Assembly (NCBI GenBank): GCA_045580165.1
Contig: JAZNNG010000028.1
Span: 1 to 64,000 of the forward strand
Length of the DNA: 64,000 nt
From: UBA4717 sp045580165
GTDB taxonomy: Bacteria > Bacillota > Clostridia > Oscillospirales > CAG-272
Direction: 5' to 3'
The translations under genes were made by a program, and so were the position numbers. Of the stretch, positions 17,401 through 24,118 are shown piece by piece. The notes under the pieces were generated by a model. It ran no database searches. It was not told the origin of the DNA and was given only the letters and a program-made list of their open reading frames with translations. Positions within the stretch are counted from its first letter, which is position 1. Each line of letters opens with the position of its first letter.

Positions 17401-18926
17401 TTGACCTAAACTTCTCGGGAGACGTTCAGGAAGACGCGCACAAATATACCGAGGTACTCTTCGGTAAGGAAAACGTGTTCCGCGCAGGTACGATAGGTAC
17501 TCTTGCATCAAAGACCGCGTTCGGTTACGTAAAGAAATACCTTGAGGAGCGTAAAATACTTCTCCCCAAGGCAGAGGTTCAAAGACTTGTTGACGGATGT
17601 ACCGACGTAAAGAAGACAACGGGTCAGCATCCGGGCGGAATTATAGTCGTGCCGAGAGAGTACGACGTTTACGACTTCACACCCGTTCAGTATCCTGCCG
17701 AAAAGGAAAGCGCAGGTACCATTACTACCCACTTTACATACAAATTCCTGCACGATACCATACTCAAGCTCGACATACTCGGACACGATGTGCCGACCAA
17801 ATATAAATGGCTTGAAAAGTACACGAACACAAGCGTTCTCGACGTTCCGATGAACGACAGAAACGTGTACGAGCTGTTCCTGTCGACAAAGCCGCTCGGC
17901 GTCACCGAGGAGGATATAGGAAGCCCCGTCGGAACCTATGGCCTGCCCGAATTCGGAACGAAATTCGTGCGTCAGATGCTTGTCGATACAAAGCCTCAGG
18001 GCTTCTCCGACCTCTTGCAGATTTCGGGACTTTCTCACGGTACGGACGTTTGGCTTGGTAACGCCAAGGACCTTATTGACGAGGGAACCTGTACCATTTC
18101 AAACGTTATCGGTACGCGTGACAGTATTATGACATACCTGCTTTATAAGGGCGTGCCTCCGAAGGACGCGTTCCAGATAATGGAGGACACCCGTAAGGGT
18201 AAAGCGCCCAAGACCTTCACGCCCGAGCGCATACAGATGATGAAGGACCACAACGTGCCCGACTGGTACATTGACAGCTGTCTGAAGATCAAGTATATGT
18301 TCCCGAAGGCTCACGCGGCGGCATACGTAATCTCAGCGATACGTCTCGGATGGTATAAGATATACTATCCGCTTGAATTCTACGCGGCGTTTTTGTCGGT
18401 TGCTCCGGGTGGCTTTGACGCGGAGATAGTTGGCAGAGGACTCGGCGCGGTCAAGGCGTATATGAAGGAGATAGAGAAAAAGGGTAAGGACGCGTCGCAG
18501 AAGGAAAAGGATACATACGATATATTCCAGCTCGTGTGCGAGTGTATGGCGAGAGGAATAAAGTTCTTGAACGTAGACTGCAGACATAGCGCGGCAACCG
18601 CGTTTCTCCCCGAGGACGGCAAGATAAGAATGCCGTTTTCGTCACTTCCCGGTCTCGGTGATACCGCGGCGCAGAACATAGTCGCGGCGAGAGAGGAGGG
18701 CGAGTTTATGTCTGTTGAGGATATGAGCACGCGTTGCTCGCTCTCAAAGACCCTCGTCGAGCTTCTCCGCAAGAACGGCGCGCTTGACGGACTCAACGAA
18801 ACCAATCAGATGACGCTTTTCGACCTTGCACCTCCACCCAAGGAGAAGAAGGAAGAAAAGAAAGCCGAAGCCAAGACTGAAGCACCCAAGCCCGAAGAAG
18901 CCTTCGACCAGATAAGCTTCTTTTGA
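14427..18926 (+). CDS. polC: DNA polymerase III alpha subunit, PolC type
   Basis: The main replicative polymerase of low-GC Gram-positives, 1499 aa. Domains in order: N-terminal domains; an OB fold around 230-350; a PHP domain split by the exonuclease (HAHTKMSTLDAL, His361/363); a DnaQ-type proofreading exonuclease (FDIETTGLS, Asp453/Glu455); a zinc-binding Cys quartet (C937, C940, C962, C965); the palm catalytic pair Asp991/Asp993 in PDIDLNFSGD; fingers; and the tail. The last 40 residues are a Lys/Glu/Pro-rich linker ending DQISFF, which matches the C-terminal beta-clamp-binding peptide. That extension makes it slightly longer than usual. It has its own promoter and AGAAGGA before the ATG. 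Confidence 0.98.
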   Translation: MAKTLAEILSRFNPDDTQKKVLDSVQKQVVKTDKERKLLLIEIWTDSLFTPEALESTEQGIKETYELNSARLEPHFPPDLFGSRESIDMLIHLSERAGALAHGFFFNYDFTLENSLLSLKIGFGDGGIDLLNIAETARVMEKVALDVFGVKINVSIQTEHEKYLYDTEYMRALEEEILSKHKIDPSAFKAKLPENSKPVQDYTGFERRMNLAKGEFVFEQSATSVKIGATVFDFAEPSELIGPTFEIGEITPMRELNENKRKLNVVGEVFYYEEKEMRGKEKVVVTMGVTDRDSSIFIKTPVPANEASAYADIKKGTAVVIDGYTKTDSFDGEIVLIPHSMMKIKLVERKDKSENKRVELHAHTKMSTLDALIPPETLIKTAYKWGHKAIAVTDHANVQAYPNVMLEAEKLEDFKVIYGIENYFVDDTARVLFGENLETDLKSTFDDEYIVFDIETTGLSVQNCKITEIGAVRMKNGEVLETFNTFADPECHIPENITELTGITDEMVAGAPSQDEAVKAFLDFAGDKILVAHNANFDASFIRRAAENAKIPFPNSYLDTVALSRFLNKGLKNHKLDTLAEHYELGNFNHHRASDDAEILARILKCMFEDLSKEGMRTLEELLREMSENADPLKAKPYHQIILVKNRTGLKNLYKIVSQSYLTYYKRYPRTPKSVIDTHREGLIIGSACEAGELYQAILNGATESEIERIARYYDYLEIQPLSNNAFMIADGVLPDMEAIRDINRRIYRLGKKLGKPVCATCDAHFLNKEDEIERQILVANKYKDADRETGLYLRTTEEMLAEFDYLGEDVAYEVVVTNPNLIADMIEKVRPIPEGNYPPSLPGVNEELDSMCRTKAREMYEFDGKIPEVVSERLDRELKSIIGNGFAIMYMIAQKLVWNSESKGYLVGSRGSVGSSFAATMSGITEVNPLQPHYRCPKCRYSEFITDGSVGSGFDLPPKNCPHCGEDMYRDGHDIPFETFLGFYGDKSPDIDLNFSGDVQEDAHKYTEVLFGKENVFRAGTIGTLASKTAFGYVKKYLEERKILLPKAEVQRLVDGCTDVKKTTGQHPGGIIVVPREYDVYDFTPVQYPAEKESAGTITTHFTYKFLHDTILKLDILGHDVPTKYKWLEKYTNTSVLDVPMNDRNVYELFLSTKPLGVTEEDIGSPVGTYGLPEFGTKFVRQMLVDTKPQGFSDLLQISGLSHGTDVWLGNAKDLIDEGTCTISNVIGTRDSIMTYLLYKGVPPKDAFQIMEDTRKGKAPKTFTPERIQMMKDHNVPDWYIDSCLKIKYMFPKAHAAAYVISAIRLGWYKIYYPLEFYAAFLSVAPGGFDAEIVGRGLGAVKAYMKEIEKKGKDASQKEKDTYDIFQLVCECMARGIKFLNVDCRHSAATAFLPEDGKIRMPFSSLPGLGDTAAQNIVAAREEGEFMSVEDMSTRCSLSKTLVELLRKNGALDGLNETNQMTLFDLAPPPKEKKEEKKAEAKTEAPKPEEAFDQISFF

Positions 18927-18973
18927 GTGAAAAGGCAGTAGACATTATTCGGTGGTTATATTTGATTTTTGCT

Positions 18974-18997
18974 GTAGGGGAGGGGTCTCCCCTCCCG
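18974..18997 (+). repeat. REP-like palindrome, copy A (upstream of the transposase)
   Basis: A 24-bp unit: GTAG, then an 8-bp arm GGGAGGGG, loop TCT, arm CCCCTCCC and a final G. It lies 47 bp after the polC stop and 36 bp before the transposase start. It is identical to copy C in reverse orientation and differs from copy B only at the last base. Confidence 0.88.
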
Positions 18998-19033
18998 TTA
19001 CCGCACAAGAAATGTTATCAAAGTGGTGATAAA

Positions 19034-19540
19034 ATGAACCAAGGCAAAGAATTGCCAAAGAGAAAATCTACTCGGTTGAAGCATTTTGATTATGCTACAA
19101 ACGGAGCATATTTCATAACTATATGTACGGAAAATCGAAAAAACATTCTTTCCACGATTGTAGGGGAGGGGTCTCCCCTCCCTCAATTATCGCAAGAGGG
19201 AAAAGTAGTAGATTCTTGGATTCAAGAATTGCCAAATAAATACCCCGAAATATCTGTCGATTGTTATGTGATTATGCCGAATCATATACATCTTTTGTTG
19301 TCATTCATCAAAACTGACGGGAGGGGAGACCCCTCCCCTACGGTGAACGAGGTGATTGGATGGCTTAAATATCAAGCAACAAAAGATATAAACAAGTCAC
19401 GTAGCACCACGGGAGAAAAGATTTTCCAACGTTCCTTTTATGATCATGTTGTGAGAAATCGTGACGATTATTGTGAAATACGAAATTACATCTATGAAAA
19501 CCCGCTACGATGGCAATTTGATCAATTGTATACAAAATAA
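19034..19540 (+). CDS. REP-associated tyrosine transposase (Y1/HUH family, RAYT)
   Basis: A 168-aa single-strand DNA transposase related to IS200/IS605 TnpA. Motifs: N-terminal RLKHFDYATNGAYFITICTENR, the HUH pair in MPNHIHLLL (H84, H86), and the catalytic Tyr, probably Y146 in RNRDDYCEIRNYI. Family members mobilise or process the palindromic REP repeats of their own genome. Here two REP units lie inside the coding sequence: copy B supplies residues 43-50 (VGEGSPLP) exactly in frame, and copy C supplies residues 95-103 (DGRGDPSPT). A third copy lies just upstream. The ATG follows a weak GGTG; the open frame extending up to 18923 runs through copy A and is not used. The gene is visibly more AT-rich than its neighbours. 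Confidence 0.9.
   Translation: MNQGKELPKRKSTRLKHFDYATNGAYFITICTENRKNILSTIVGEGSPLPQLSQEGKVVDSWIQELPNKYPEISVDCYVIMPNHIHLLLSFIKTDGRGDPSPTVNEVIGWLKYQATKDINKSRSTTGEKIFQRSFYDHVVRNRDDYCEIRNYIYENPLRWQFDQLYTK
19160..19183 (+). repeat. REP-like palindrome, copy B (inside the transposase gene)
   Basis: The same 24-bp unit as copy A apart from a final T instead of G. It begins exactly on codon 43 of the transposase and encodes eight residues, VGEGSPLP, without breaking the frame. Confidence 0.88.
19318..19341 (-). repeat. REP-like palindrome, copy C (inside the transposase gene, inverted)
   Basis: The exact reverse complement of copy A. It covers the third base of codon 95 through part of codon 103, encoding GRGDPSP. 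It lies shortly after the HUH motif and is inverted relative to copies A and B. Confidence 0.88.
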
Positions 19541-19589
19541 AATGTGACAAAATGGAGCAATAAATAAGAATTTGACGGAGGACTACACG

Positions 19590-19916
19590 ATGGCTGATTT
19601 TAGCATAAATGAGATGCAGGAAATGCAAATAGCCTTACAGGACAAGTACAAACATAAATGGGCACCTATCTGCGCTGAGAATGGACGCAACAAACTGCTT
19701 TGGATGATTGGAGAAATCGGAGAGGTAATCGATATTGTCAAGAAGCACGGTGGAACAAAGGCTTCGACCGATGAGAAATTGAGAAAAGACTTGGTTGAAG
19801 AAATGGCTGATGTACTTATGTACTTCAATGATGTTATGCTTTGCTATGGAATTACTGCTGATGAATTAAAACAAGCATACACGGAGAAGTTCGAGAAAAA
19901 CATGAAGCGATGGTAA
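19590..19916 (+). CDS. MazG-like nucleotide pyrophosphohydrolase (108 aa)
   Basis: A small all-alpha NTP pyrophosphatase of the MazG superfamily. The first metal-binding helix is LLWMIGEIGEVIDIVKK and the second is LVEEMADVLMYFNDVM (ExxE...ExxD pattern). Such enzymes hydrolyse (d)NTPs to NMP and pyrophosphate. The ATG at 19590 is preferred because GGAGGA lies 7 nt upstream. The end overlaps the open frame of the cytidine deaminase, so they are co-transcribed. It is distinct from the full-length mazG at 43.4 kb and sits in an AT-richer accessory segment. Confidence 0.8.
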   Translation: MADFSINEMQEMQIALQDKYKHKWAPICAENGRNKLLWMIGEIGEVIDIVKKHGGTKASTDEKLRKDLVEEMADVLMYFNDVMLCYGITADELKQAYTEKFEKNMKRW

Positions 19917-19942
19917 ACAAGAAGTTGACGGGAGGCATTTTC

Positions 19943-20353
19943 GTGGAAAGATACCCCATTACAGAAAAAGATAAAGAACTTATAGAAATTGGCTTGCAAG
20001 TTTTAGCCAAAAATTTTGATGACGGTGTATATAACCACACTGTTGGGTGTGCGGTTTTGTGTAAGAACGGAAATATCTATAAAGGTGTAAATTGTGACGG
20101 CATCCACGGTTCTTGTGCCGAATACATTACAATCGGAATTGCAATTTCAAATGGGGAACGAGAATTTGATACAATCGTTGCAGTTCATGAGAAGCATCTT
20201 AACTATGTTATTCCTCCCTGCGGAAATTGCAGACAAATGTTGTTTGAGTATTGTCCCGATATAAAAGTAATTGTCAATGATGAAAATGGAAAACTTATCA
20301 AGGTTACTGCAAGAGATTTACTGCCGTTTGCTTGGGAACCTGTAATTTGCTAA
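19943..20353 (+). CDS. Cytidine deaminase-like protein
   Basis: A 136-aa zinc-dependent deaminase of the CDA fold, with the active site in GSCAEYITIG (zinc Cys and catalytic Glu) and PPCGNCRQML (two zinc Cys). It converts cytidine/deoxycytidine to uridine or acts on a related base. The GTG at 19943 follows GGGAGG by 7 nt and gives the normal N-terminus. The open frame begins at an ATG at 19910 that overlaps the end of the preceding gene. It ends at a strong terminator. Confidence 0.85.
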   Translation: MERYPITEKDKELIEIGLQVLAKNFDDGVYNHTVGCAVLCKNGNIYKGVNCDGIHGSCAEYITIGIAISNGEREFDTIVAVHEKHLNYVIPPCGNCRQMLFEYCPDIKVIVNDENGKLIKVTARDLLPFAWEPVIC

Positions 20354-20375
20354 ATTCCAATTTGTTGAATAGAAC

Positions 20376-20409
20376 AAATCACCCGACAGATTTTCTGTCG
20401 GGTGATTTT
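20376..20409 (+). terminator. Terminator after the MazG-like/cytidine deaminase pair
   Basis: A 14-bp stem, AAATCACCCGACAG with its complement, around a 5-nt loop, ending in TTTTAT, 22 bp after the deaminase stop. Confidence 0.87.
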
Positions 20410-20423
20410 ATACTTTTGTTTCT

Positions 20424-20440
20424 GTAGTGGAGACCACCCA
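20424..20440 (+). repeat. Degenerate REP-like unit
   Basis: GTAGTGGAGACCACCCA retains the GTAG head and a short GTGG-AGA-CCAC stem. It may be a decayed member of the family represented by the two intact units just downstream. Confidence 0.3.
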
Positions 20441-20461
20441 CAAAGTGTCCGTATTATCTAT

Positions 20462-20485
20462 GTAGGTGAGGCTATCAGCCTCCCG
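20462..20485 (+). repeat. REP-like palindrome, copy D (left half of a doublet)
   Basis: A 24-bp unit with head GTAGGTGAGG, core CT-ATC-AG and tail CCTCCCG. It shares head and tail with copies A-C but has a different, still self-complementary core. Faces copy E across 22 bp. Confidence 0.85.
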
Positions 20486-20507
20486 TTTATGGTTGGTATA
20501 AATTTGG

Positions 20508-20531
20508 CGGGAGGCTGGTAGCCTCCCCTAC
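20508..20531 (-). repeat. REP-like palindrome, copy E (right half of a doublet)
   Basis: On the minus strand it reads head GTAGGGGAGG, core CT-ACC-AG and tail CCTCCCG, differing from copy D at two positions. D and E form an inverted pair of the type called a REPIN. It lies 20 bp past the sigF stop and its hairpin might also end the spoIIA transcript. Confidence 0.85.
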
Positions 20532-20551
20532 TACGGGCAAAAAGCGTAATT

Positions 20552-21277
20552 TCACCCCGATAACATCTCCTTCAGCCTTGCTAAAATTTTCTTCTCCTCA
20601 CGTGACACCTTCACCTGCGTAATGCCAAGCCGCTTTGCACATTCCTGCTGTGTCAGATTCAGAAAATATCGCAGATAAACTATCTTTCTCCACTCGGGAG
20701 AAAGCTCGGACAGAGCGTTCGTGAGCGCGATCTTTTCGGTCAGCGCGAGTATGGTGTCGTTACTGTCTGATATAGTCGCTTCAAGGGTAAGACCCGTGTC
20801 TCCCACACACTCCGAAAGCGAGCTTACGGGGGTGGTGGAATCGAGCGCAAAAACCACCTCGTCGCGCTCTATTCCCGACAGCTCACACAGCTTGTCCACC
20901 GACGGCTCAAAGCCGTTTTCGGCAACGAATTCCTCCCTGATACGCAATATTTTCGCGCCGAGCTGCTTGGTCTTTCTGCCGACCCTTATCATACCGTCAT
21001 CGCGCAGATAACGGCGTATTTCGCCTATTATAAGCGGAACGGCGTAGGTTGAAAAAACGGTTCCGTAAGAGGAATCAAAGCTTTTTATCGCTTTGAGCAT
21101 ACCGAGCGTGCCTATCTGCACGAGGTCTTCAAATTCCACGCCGCGCCCCGTGAACCTGAACGCGATGCTCCGCACGAGCCCGAGATTGTTTTCAATAAGG
21201 GCTTCGAGCGCGTTTTTATCCCCATCACGCGCAAGCGTGAGAAGCTCGGAGTTGCTTGAGAATCGCTCGTCAGACAT
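20552..21277 (-). CDS. sigF: Sporulation sigma factor SigF
   Basis: The first forespore-specific sigma factor, 241 aa. Region 2 is LVRSIAFRFTGRGVEFEDLVQIGTLGMLKAIKSFD with the -10-recognition helix FSTYAVPLIIGEIRRYLRDDG. Region 3 and a region 4 helix-turn-helix (LTQQECAKRLGITQVKVSREEKKIL) follow. It overlaps the end of spoIIAB by 8 nt, the standard spoIIA arrangement, so the anti-sigma factor and sigma factor are made together. Confidence 0.96.
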   Translation of the reverse strand: MSDERFSSNSELLTLARDGDKNALEALIENNLGLVRSIAFRFTGRGVEFEDLVQIGTLGMLKAIKSFDSSYGTVFSTYAVPLIIGEIRRYLRDDGMIRVGRKTKQLGAKILRIREEFVAENGFEPSVDKLCELSGIERDEVVFALDSTTPVSSLSECVGDTGLTLEATISDSNDTILALTEKIALTNALSELSPEWRKIVYLRYFLNLTQQECAKRLGITQVKVSREEKKILARLKEMLSG

Positions 21278-21719
21278 TTTGTGTATCCTTCTTGAAGCGG
21301 AAATTCATAGTGACGGTAGTACCGACGCCAAGCCTTGACGTAACAGTAAATTTGTCGGACAGATTTTCCATAATTGGAAAGCCCATACCGCTGCGCTCTC
21401 CTGCCGCGTCGGTGGTGTAAAGAGGCTGACGCGCCTCGTCGACGTTTTCAATGCCGCATCCGCGGTCACGCACGGTTACCTGGATCGAGTTGTCGTCAAA
21501 TGCTTTCAGTGTTATGTATATCTTGCCCGTGTTGGCACGGTATGCGTGTACCACGCAGTTGGTGACCGCCTCGGAAACGGTACATTTTATATCTGCTATC
21601 TCCTCAACCGTTGGGTTGAAGGCGGCGGCAAATGCGGCGCAGATGTAGCGCGCGAGTCCCTCGTTCTCGCTTTTTGAATCCAAAATTATTCTTACCTCGT
21701 TGATTTTATTCTTCTTCAT
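21270..21719 (-). CDS. spoIIAB: Anti-sigma F factor SpoIIAB
   Basis: A serine kinase and anti-sigma factor that holds SigF inactive and phosphorylates SpoIIAA. 149 aa with the GHKL ATP-binding fold: IKCTVSEAVTNCVVHAY (N box), VRDRGCGIENVDEARQPLYTT (G1) and ERSGMGFPIMENLSD (G2). AGGAGG lies before the ATG. It is between spoIIAA (12 bp) and sigF (overlapping). Confidence 0.97.
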   Translation of the reverse strand: MKKNKINEVRIILDSKSENEGLARYICAAFAAAFNPTVEEIADIKCTVSEAVTNCVVHAYRANTGKIYITLKAFDDNSIQVTVRDRGCGIENVDEARQPLYTTDAAGERSGMGFPIMENLSDKFTVTSRLGVGTTVTMNFRFKKDTQNV

Positions 21720-21731
21720 TTCTAACCTCCT

Positions 21732-22085
21732 TCAGCTGTTCGTGCGTGTTTTTCCTTCGGTTCTTTTTTCAATTCGTATGAGTCTTTCCGCGCCTGCAAG
21801 GTTGATTATTTTCATAACCTGCGCGGAGGGGGAATAAAGCTTGAAGTCTACTCCAAGCTCGCGGCAGAGAGTAAACCTGCCGAGAATGAGTCCGAGCCCT
21901 GAGCTATCCATAAACGTGATACCCGACATATCCGCCATAAAGCATTTTGGTCTGTCGGCGTATATTCTCTCGTCCATGGCTTCTCTGAGTCCCTTTGCTC
22001 TGTGATGGTCGATCTCGCCGTCGATTTTGGCAATGACGGTGTCGCCCTTGATCTCAAAGCTTACGTTTGCTTCGTCGTATTTCAT
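21732..22085 (-). CDS. spoIIAA: Anti-anti-sigma factor SpoIIAA
   Basis: A STAS-domain protein that releases SigF by binding SpoIIAB. 117 aa; the phosphorylated Ser is in FMDSSGLG (Ser61 by position) and KIDGEIDHHRA is the typical early motif. The start (MKYDEANVSFEIKGD) follows AAGGA by 10 nt; the open frame reaching 22115 has no better site. First gene of the spoIIA operon, which begins in a 180-bp region shared with divergent htpG. I see a TATAAT at 22116-22121 (minus strand) but no convincing sigma-H promoter. Confidence 0.95.
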   Translation of the reverse strand: MKYDEANVSFEIKGDTVIAKIDGEIDHHRAKGLREAMDERIYADRPKCFMADMSGITFMDSSGLGLILGRFTLCRELGVDFKLYSPSAQVMKIINLAGAERLIRIEKRTEGKTRTNS

Positions 22086-22178
22086 AAAATTACCGTCCTT
22101 ATGATGTTTTTCCAAATTATAGTCCGTGACTCGCGAAAATATTGTCGCAAAAGGGAAACTCGAATAATTATCAAAAAA

Positions 22179-22207
22179 TTTACTTCAAGTCGCAAATATG
22201 TTAAAAT
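22179..22207 (+). promoter_or_regulatory. Promoter of htpG
   Basis: -35 TTTACT (22179-22184), 17-bp spacer, -10 TAAAAT (22202-22207). No CIRCE-type inverted repeat was seen nearby. Confidence 0.65.
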
Positions 22208-22264
22208 ATATGGGGTAATATTAGTCTGTTAAACTCTTTTGACAACCTGCAAGGAGATGTGAAA

Positions 22265-24118
22265 ATGGCAGACAACAGTAAAATAAAGGGCGGAATAAGC
22301 GTAGAGACCTCGCATATTTTCCCCGTGATAAAAAAATGGCTCTATTCAGAAAAAGAGATATTTTTAAGAGAGATCGTGTCAAACGCCTGCGACGCGGCAA
22401 CTAAAATGAAAAGACTTTACTCGCTCGGTGAGGTAAAGGACGGAAACGACTCAGGCTACCGAGTGGACGTTATTCTCGACAAGACCGAAAAGACCCTCAC
22501 GGTAAGAGATAACGGTATAGGTATGACCGCCGAGGAGGTCGAAAAATATATATGTCAGATAGCACTTTCGGGCGCACTTGACTTTATTCAAAAGTACGAG
22601 GGAGAATCCGAGGCGGGAAACGGCATAATCGGTCACTTCGGACTCGGATTTTATTCCGCGTTTATGGTGAGTGACACCGTTGAAGTCATCACGAAATCCT
22701 ACACCGACGCGCCCGCAGTAAAATGGGTATGCAATGAGTCGGGCGAGTACGAAATGAGCGAGTATGACGGCAGAGCAGAGCGCGGAACGGATATAATTAT
22801 GCACCTCAATTCCGAGGGTGAGGAATACCTTAACGCGTACAAGCTCAAGGAGGTCCTCTCCAAGTATTGCTCGTTTATGCCGATCGAGATATACTTCACC
22901 GACACCGAGGAGAACGTTGAGGAAGGCAAGGAAGAAGCACCCATTAACGACACGACTCCTCTGTGGCTCAAAAATCCGTCCGAATGCACGAAGGACGAGT
23001 ATATCGAATTCTACCGCAAGGTGTTTAACGATTACAGGGAGCCCCTATTCTATATACATCTCAACGTCGATTATCCCCTTAATTTCAAGGGAATACTGTA
23101 CTTCCCGAAGCTTACTCACGAATACGACAGCCTCGAGGGACAGGTAAAGCTTTACTATAATCAGGTCTACGTTGCGGATAATATCAAGGAGGTCATCCCC
23201 GAATTTCTTCTTATGCTCAAGGGCGTTCTTGACTGCCCCGAGCTTCCGCTTAACGTGTCGAGAAGCTATCTCCAGAACAGCGGCTACGTCGGCAAAATTT
23301 CGACTCACATAGTAAAGAAGGTCGCAGACAAGATAAACTCGATGTTCAACACCGAGAGGGAAGAGTATGAAAAGCTCTGGAGAGAGATAAAGACCTTCGT
23401 TGAATACGGAGCTATGCGTGACCGTAAATTTTTTGATAGAGTTGTTCCGTCTGTTATATGGGAAAAGACCGCGGGCGGATACGTCACGCTTGACGAATAT
23501 CTTGAGGCTGCAAAGGAAAAGCACGAAAATACGGTCTACTATGCAAGCGACAAGGTGTCGCAGGCGCAGTATATATCAATGTTTGAAACGCAGGGTATTG
23601 ACGTTGTACTGCTCGACAGTATCATAGATACGCAGTTCGTGTCGCTTGTTGAAGCTGAGAAAAAAATAAAGTTTGTACGTATCGACTCGGACGTTGCCGC
23701 AGCTCTCAAGGGAGAGGGAGAGGCCTCCGATATGCCCGAAATAGCCGAGCTTTTCAAGGCGGTCAGCGCAAACGAAAAGCTTGAGGTAAGGTTTGAAAGC
23801 CTCAAGGACGTGTCCATTCCCGTTATGATAAACGTCTCCGAGGAGACCAGACGAATGAACGATATGATGAGAATGTACAGACTCTCCGCAGGAGATGCTT
23901 CAATGCCCGATATGCCCGACGATATGACCCTTGTTGTAAACGCATCCAACAGTCTTGTGGCAAGACTCAAGACGCTCGTCGCTGATGGCGAAAAGGATAA
24001 GGCAGAGAGTATCGCGCGTCAGATGTATTCGCTCGCGCTCCTGTCTCAAAGACCTCTTACAGCAGACGAGCTTAAGAGCTTCCTTGCACAGAGCTACGCG
24101 GTATTGGAGAAGCTTTGA
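22265..24118 (+). CDS. htpG: Chaperone HtpG (Hsp90)
   Basis: ATP-dependent Hsp90-family chaperone, 617 aa. The N-terminal GHKL domain has YSEKEIFLREIVSNACDA, VRDNGIGMT and IGHFGLGFYSAFMV. The middle domain includes FKGILYFPK and LPLNVSRSYLQ. The C-terminal dimerisation domain ends with AQSYAVLEKL. AAGGAG lies 8 nt before the ATG at 22265; the GTG at 22259 in the same frame is too close. The stop overlaps the next start in a TGATG junction. Confidence 0.97.
   Translation: MADNSKIKGGISVETSHIFPVIKKWLYSEKEIFLREIVSNACDAATKMKRLYSLGEVKDGNDSGYRVDVILDKTEKTLTVRDNGIGMTAEEVEKYICQIALSGALDFIQKYEGESEAGNGIIGHFGLGFYSAFMVSDTVEVITKSYTDAPAVKWVCNESGEYEMSEYDGRAERGTDIIMHLNSEGEEYLNAYKLKEVLSKYCSFMPIEIYFTDTEENVEEGKEEAPINDTTPLWLKNPSECTKDEYIEFYRKVFNDYREPLFYIHLNVDYPLNFKGILYFPKLTHEYDSLEGQVKLYYNQVYVADNIKEVIPEFLLMLKGVLDCPELPLNVSRSYLQNSGYVGKISTHIVKKVADKINSMFNTEREEYEKLWREIKTFVEYGAMRDRKFFDRVVPSVIWEKTAGGYVTLDEYLEAAKEKHENTVYYASDKVSQAQYISMFETQGIDVVLLDSIIDTQFVSLVEAEKKIKFVRIDSDVAAALKGEGEASDMPEIAELFKAVSANEKLEVRFESLKDVSIPVMINVSEETRRMNDMMRMYRLSAGDASMPDMPDDMTLVVNASNSLVARLKTLVADGEKDKAESIARQMYSLALLSQRPLTADELKSFLAQSYAVLEKL

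Noticed and set aside
18923..19033. N-terminal extension of the transposase gene
   Set aside because: The frame is open but passes through repeat copy A and the family N-terminus begins at the ATG at 19034.
22086..22264. A sigma-H promoter before spoIIAA
   Set aside because: The operon is sigma-H controlled in Bacillus, but I could not find a convincing -35/-10 pair of that type by eye.
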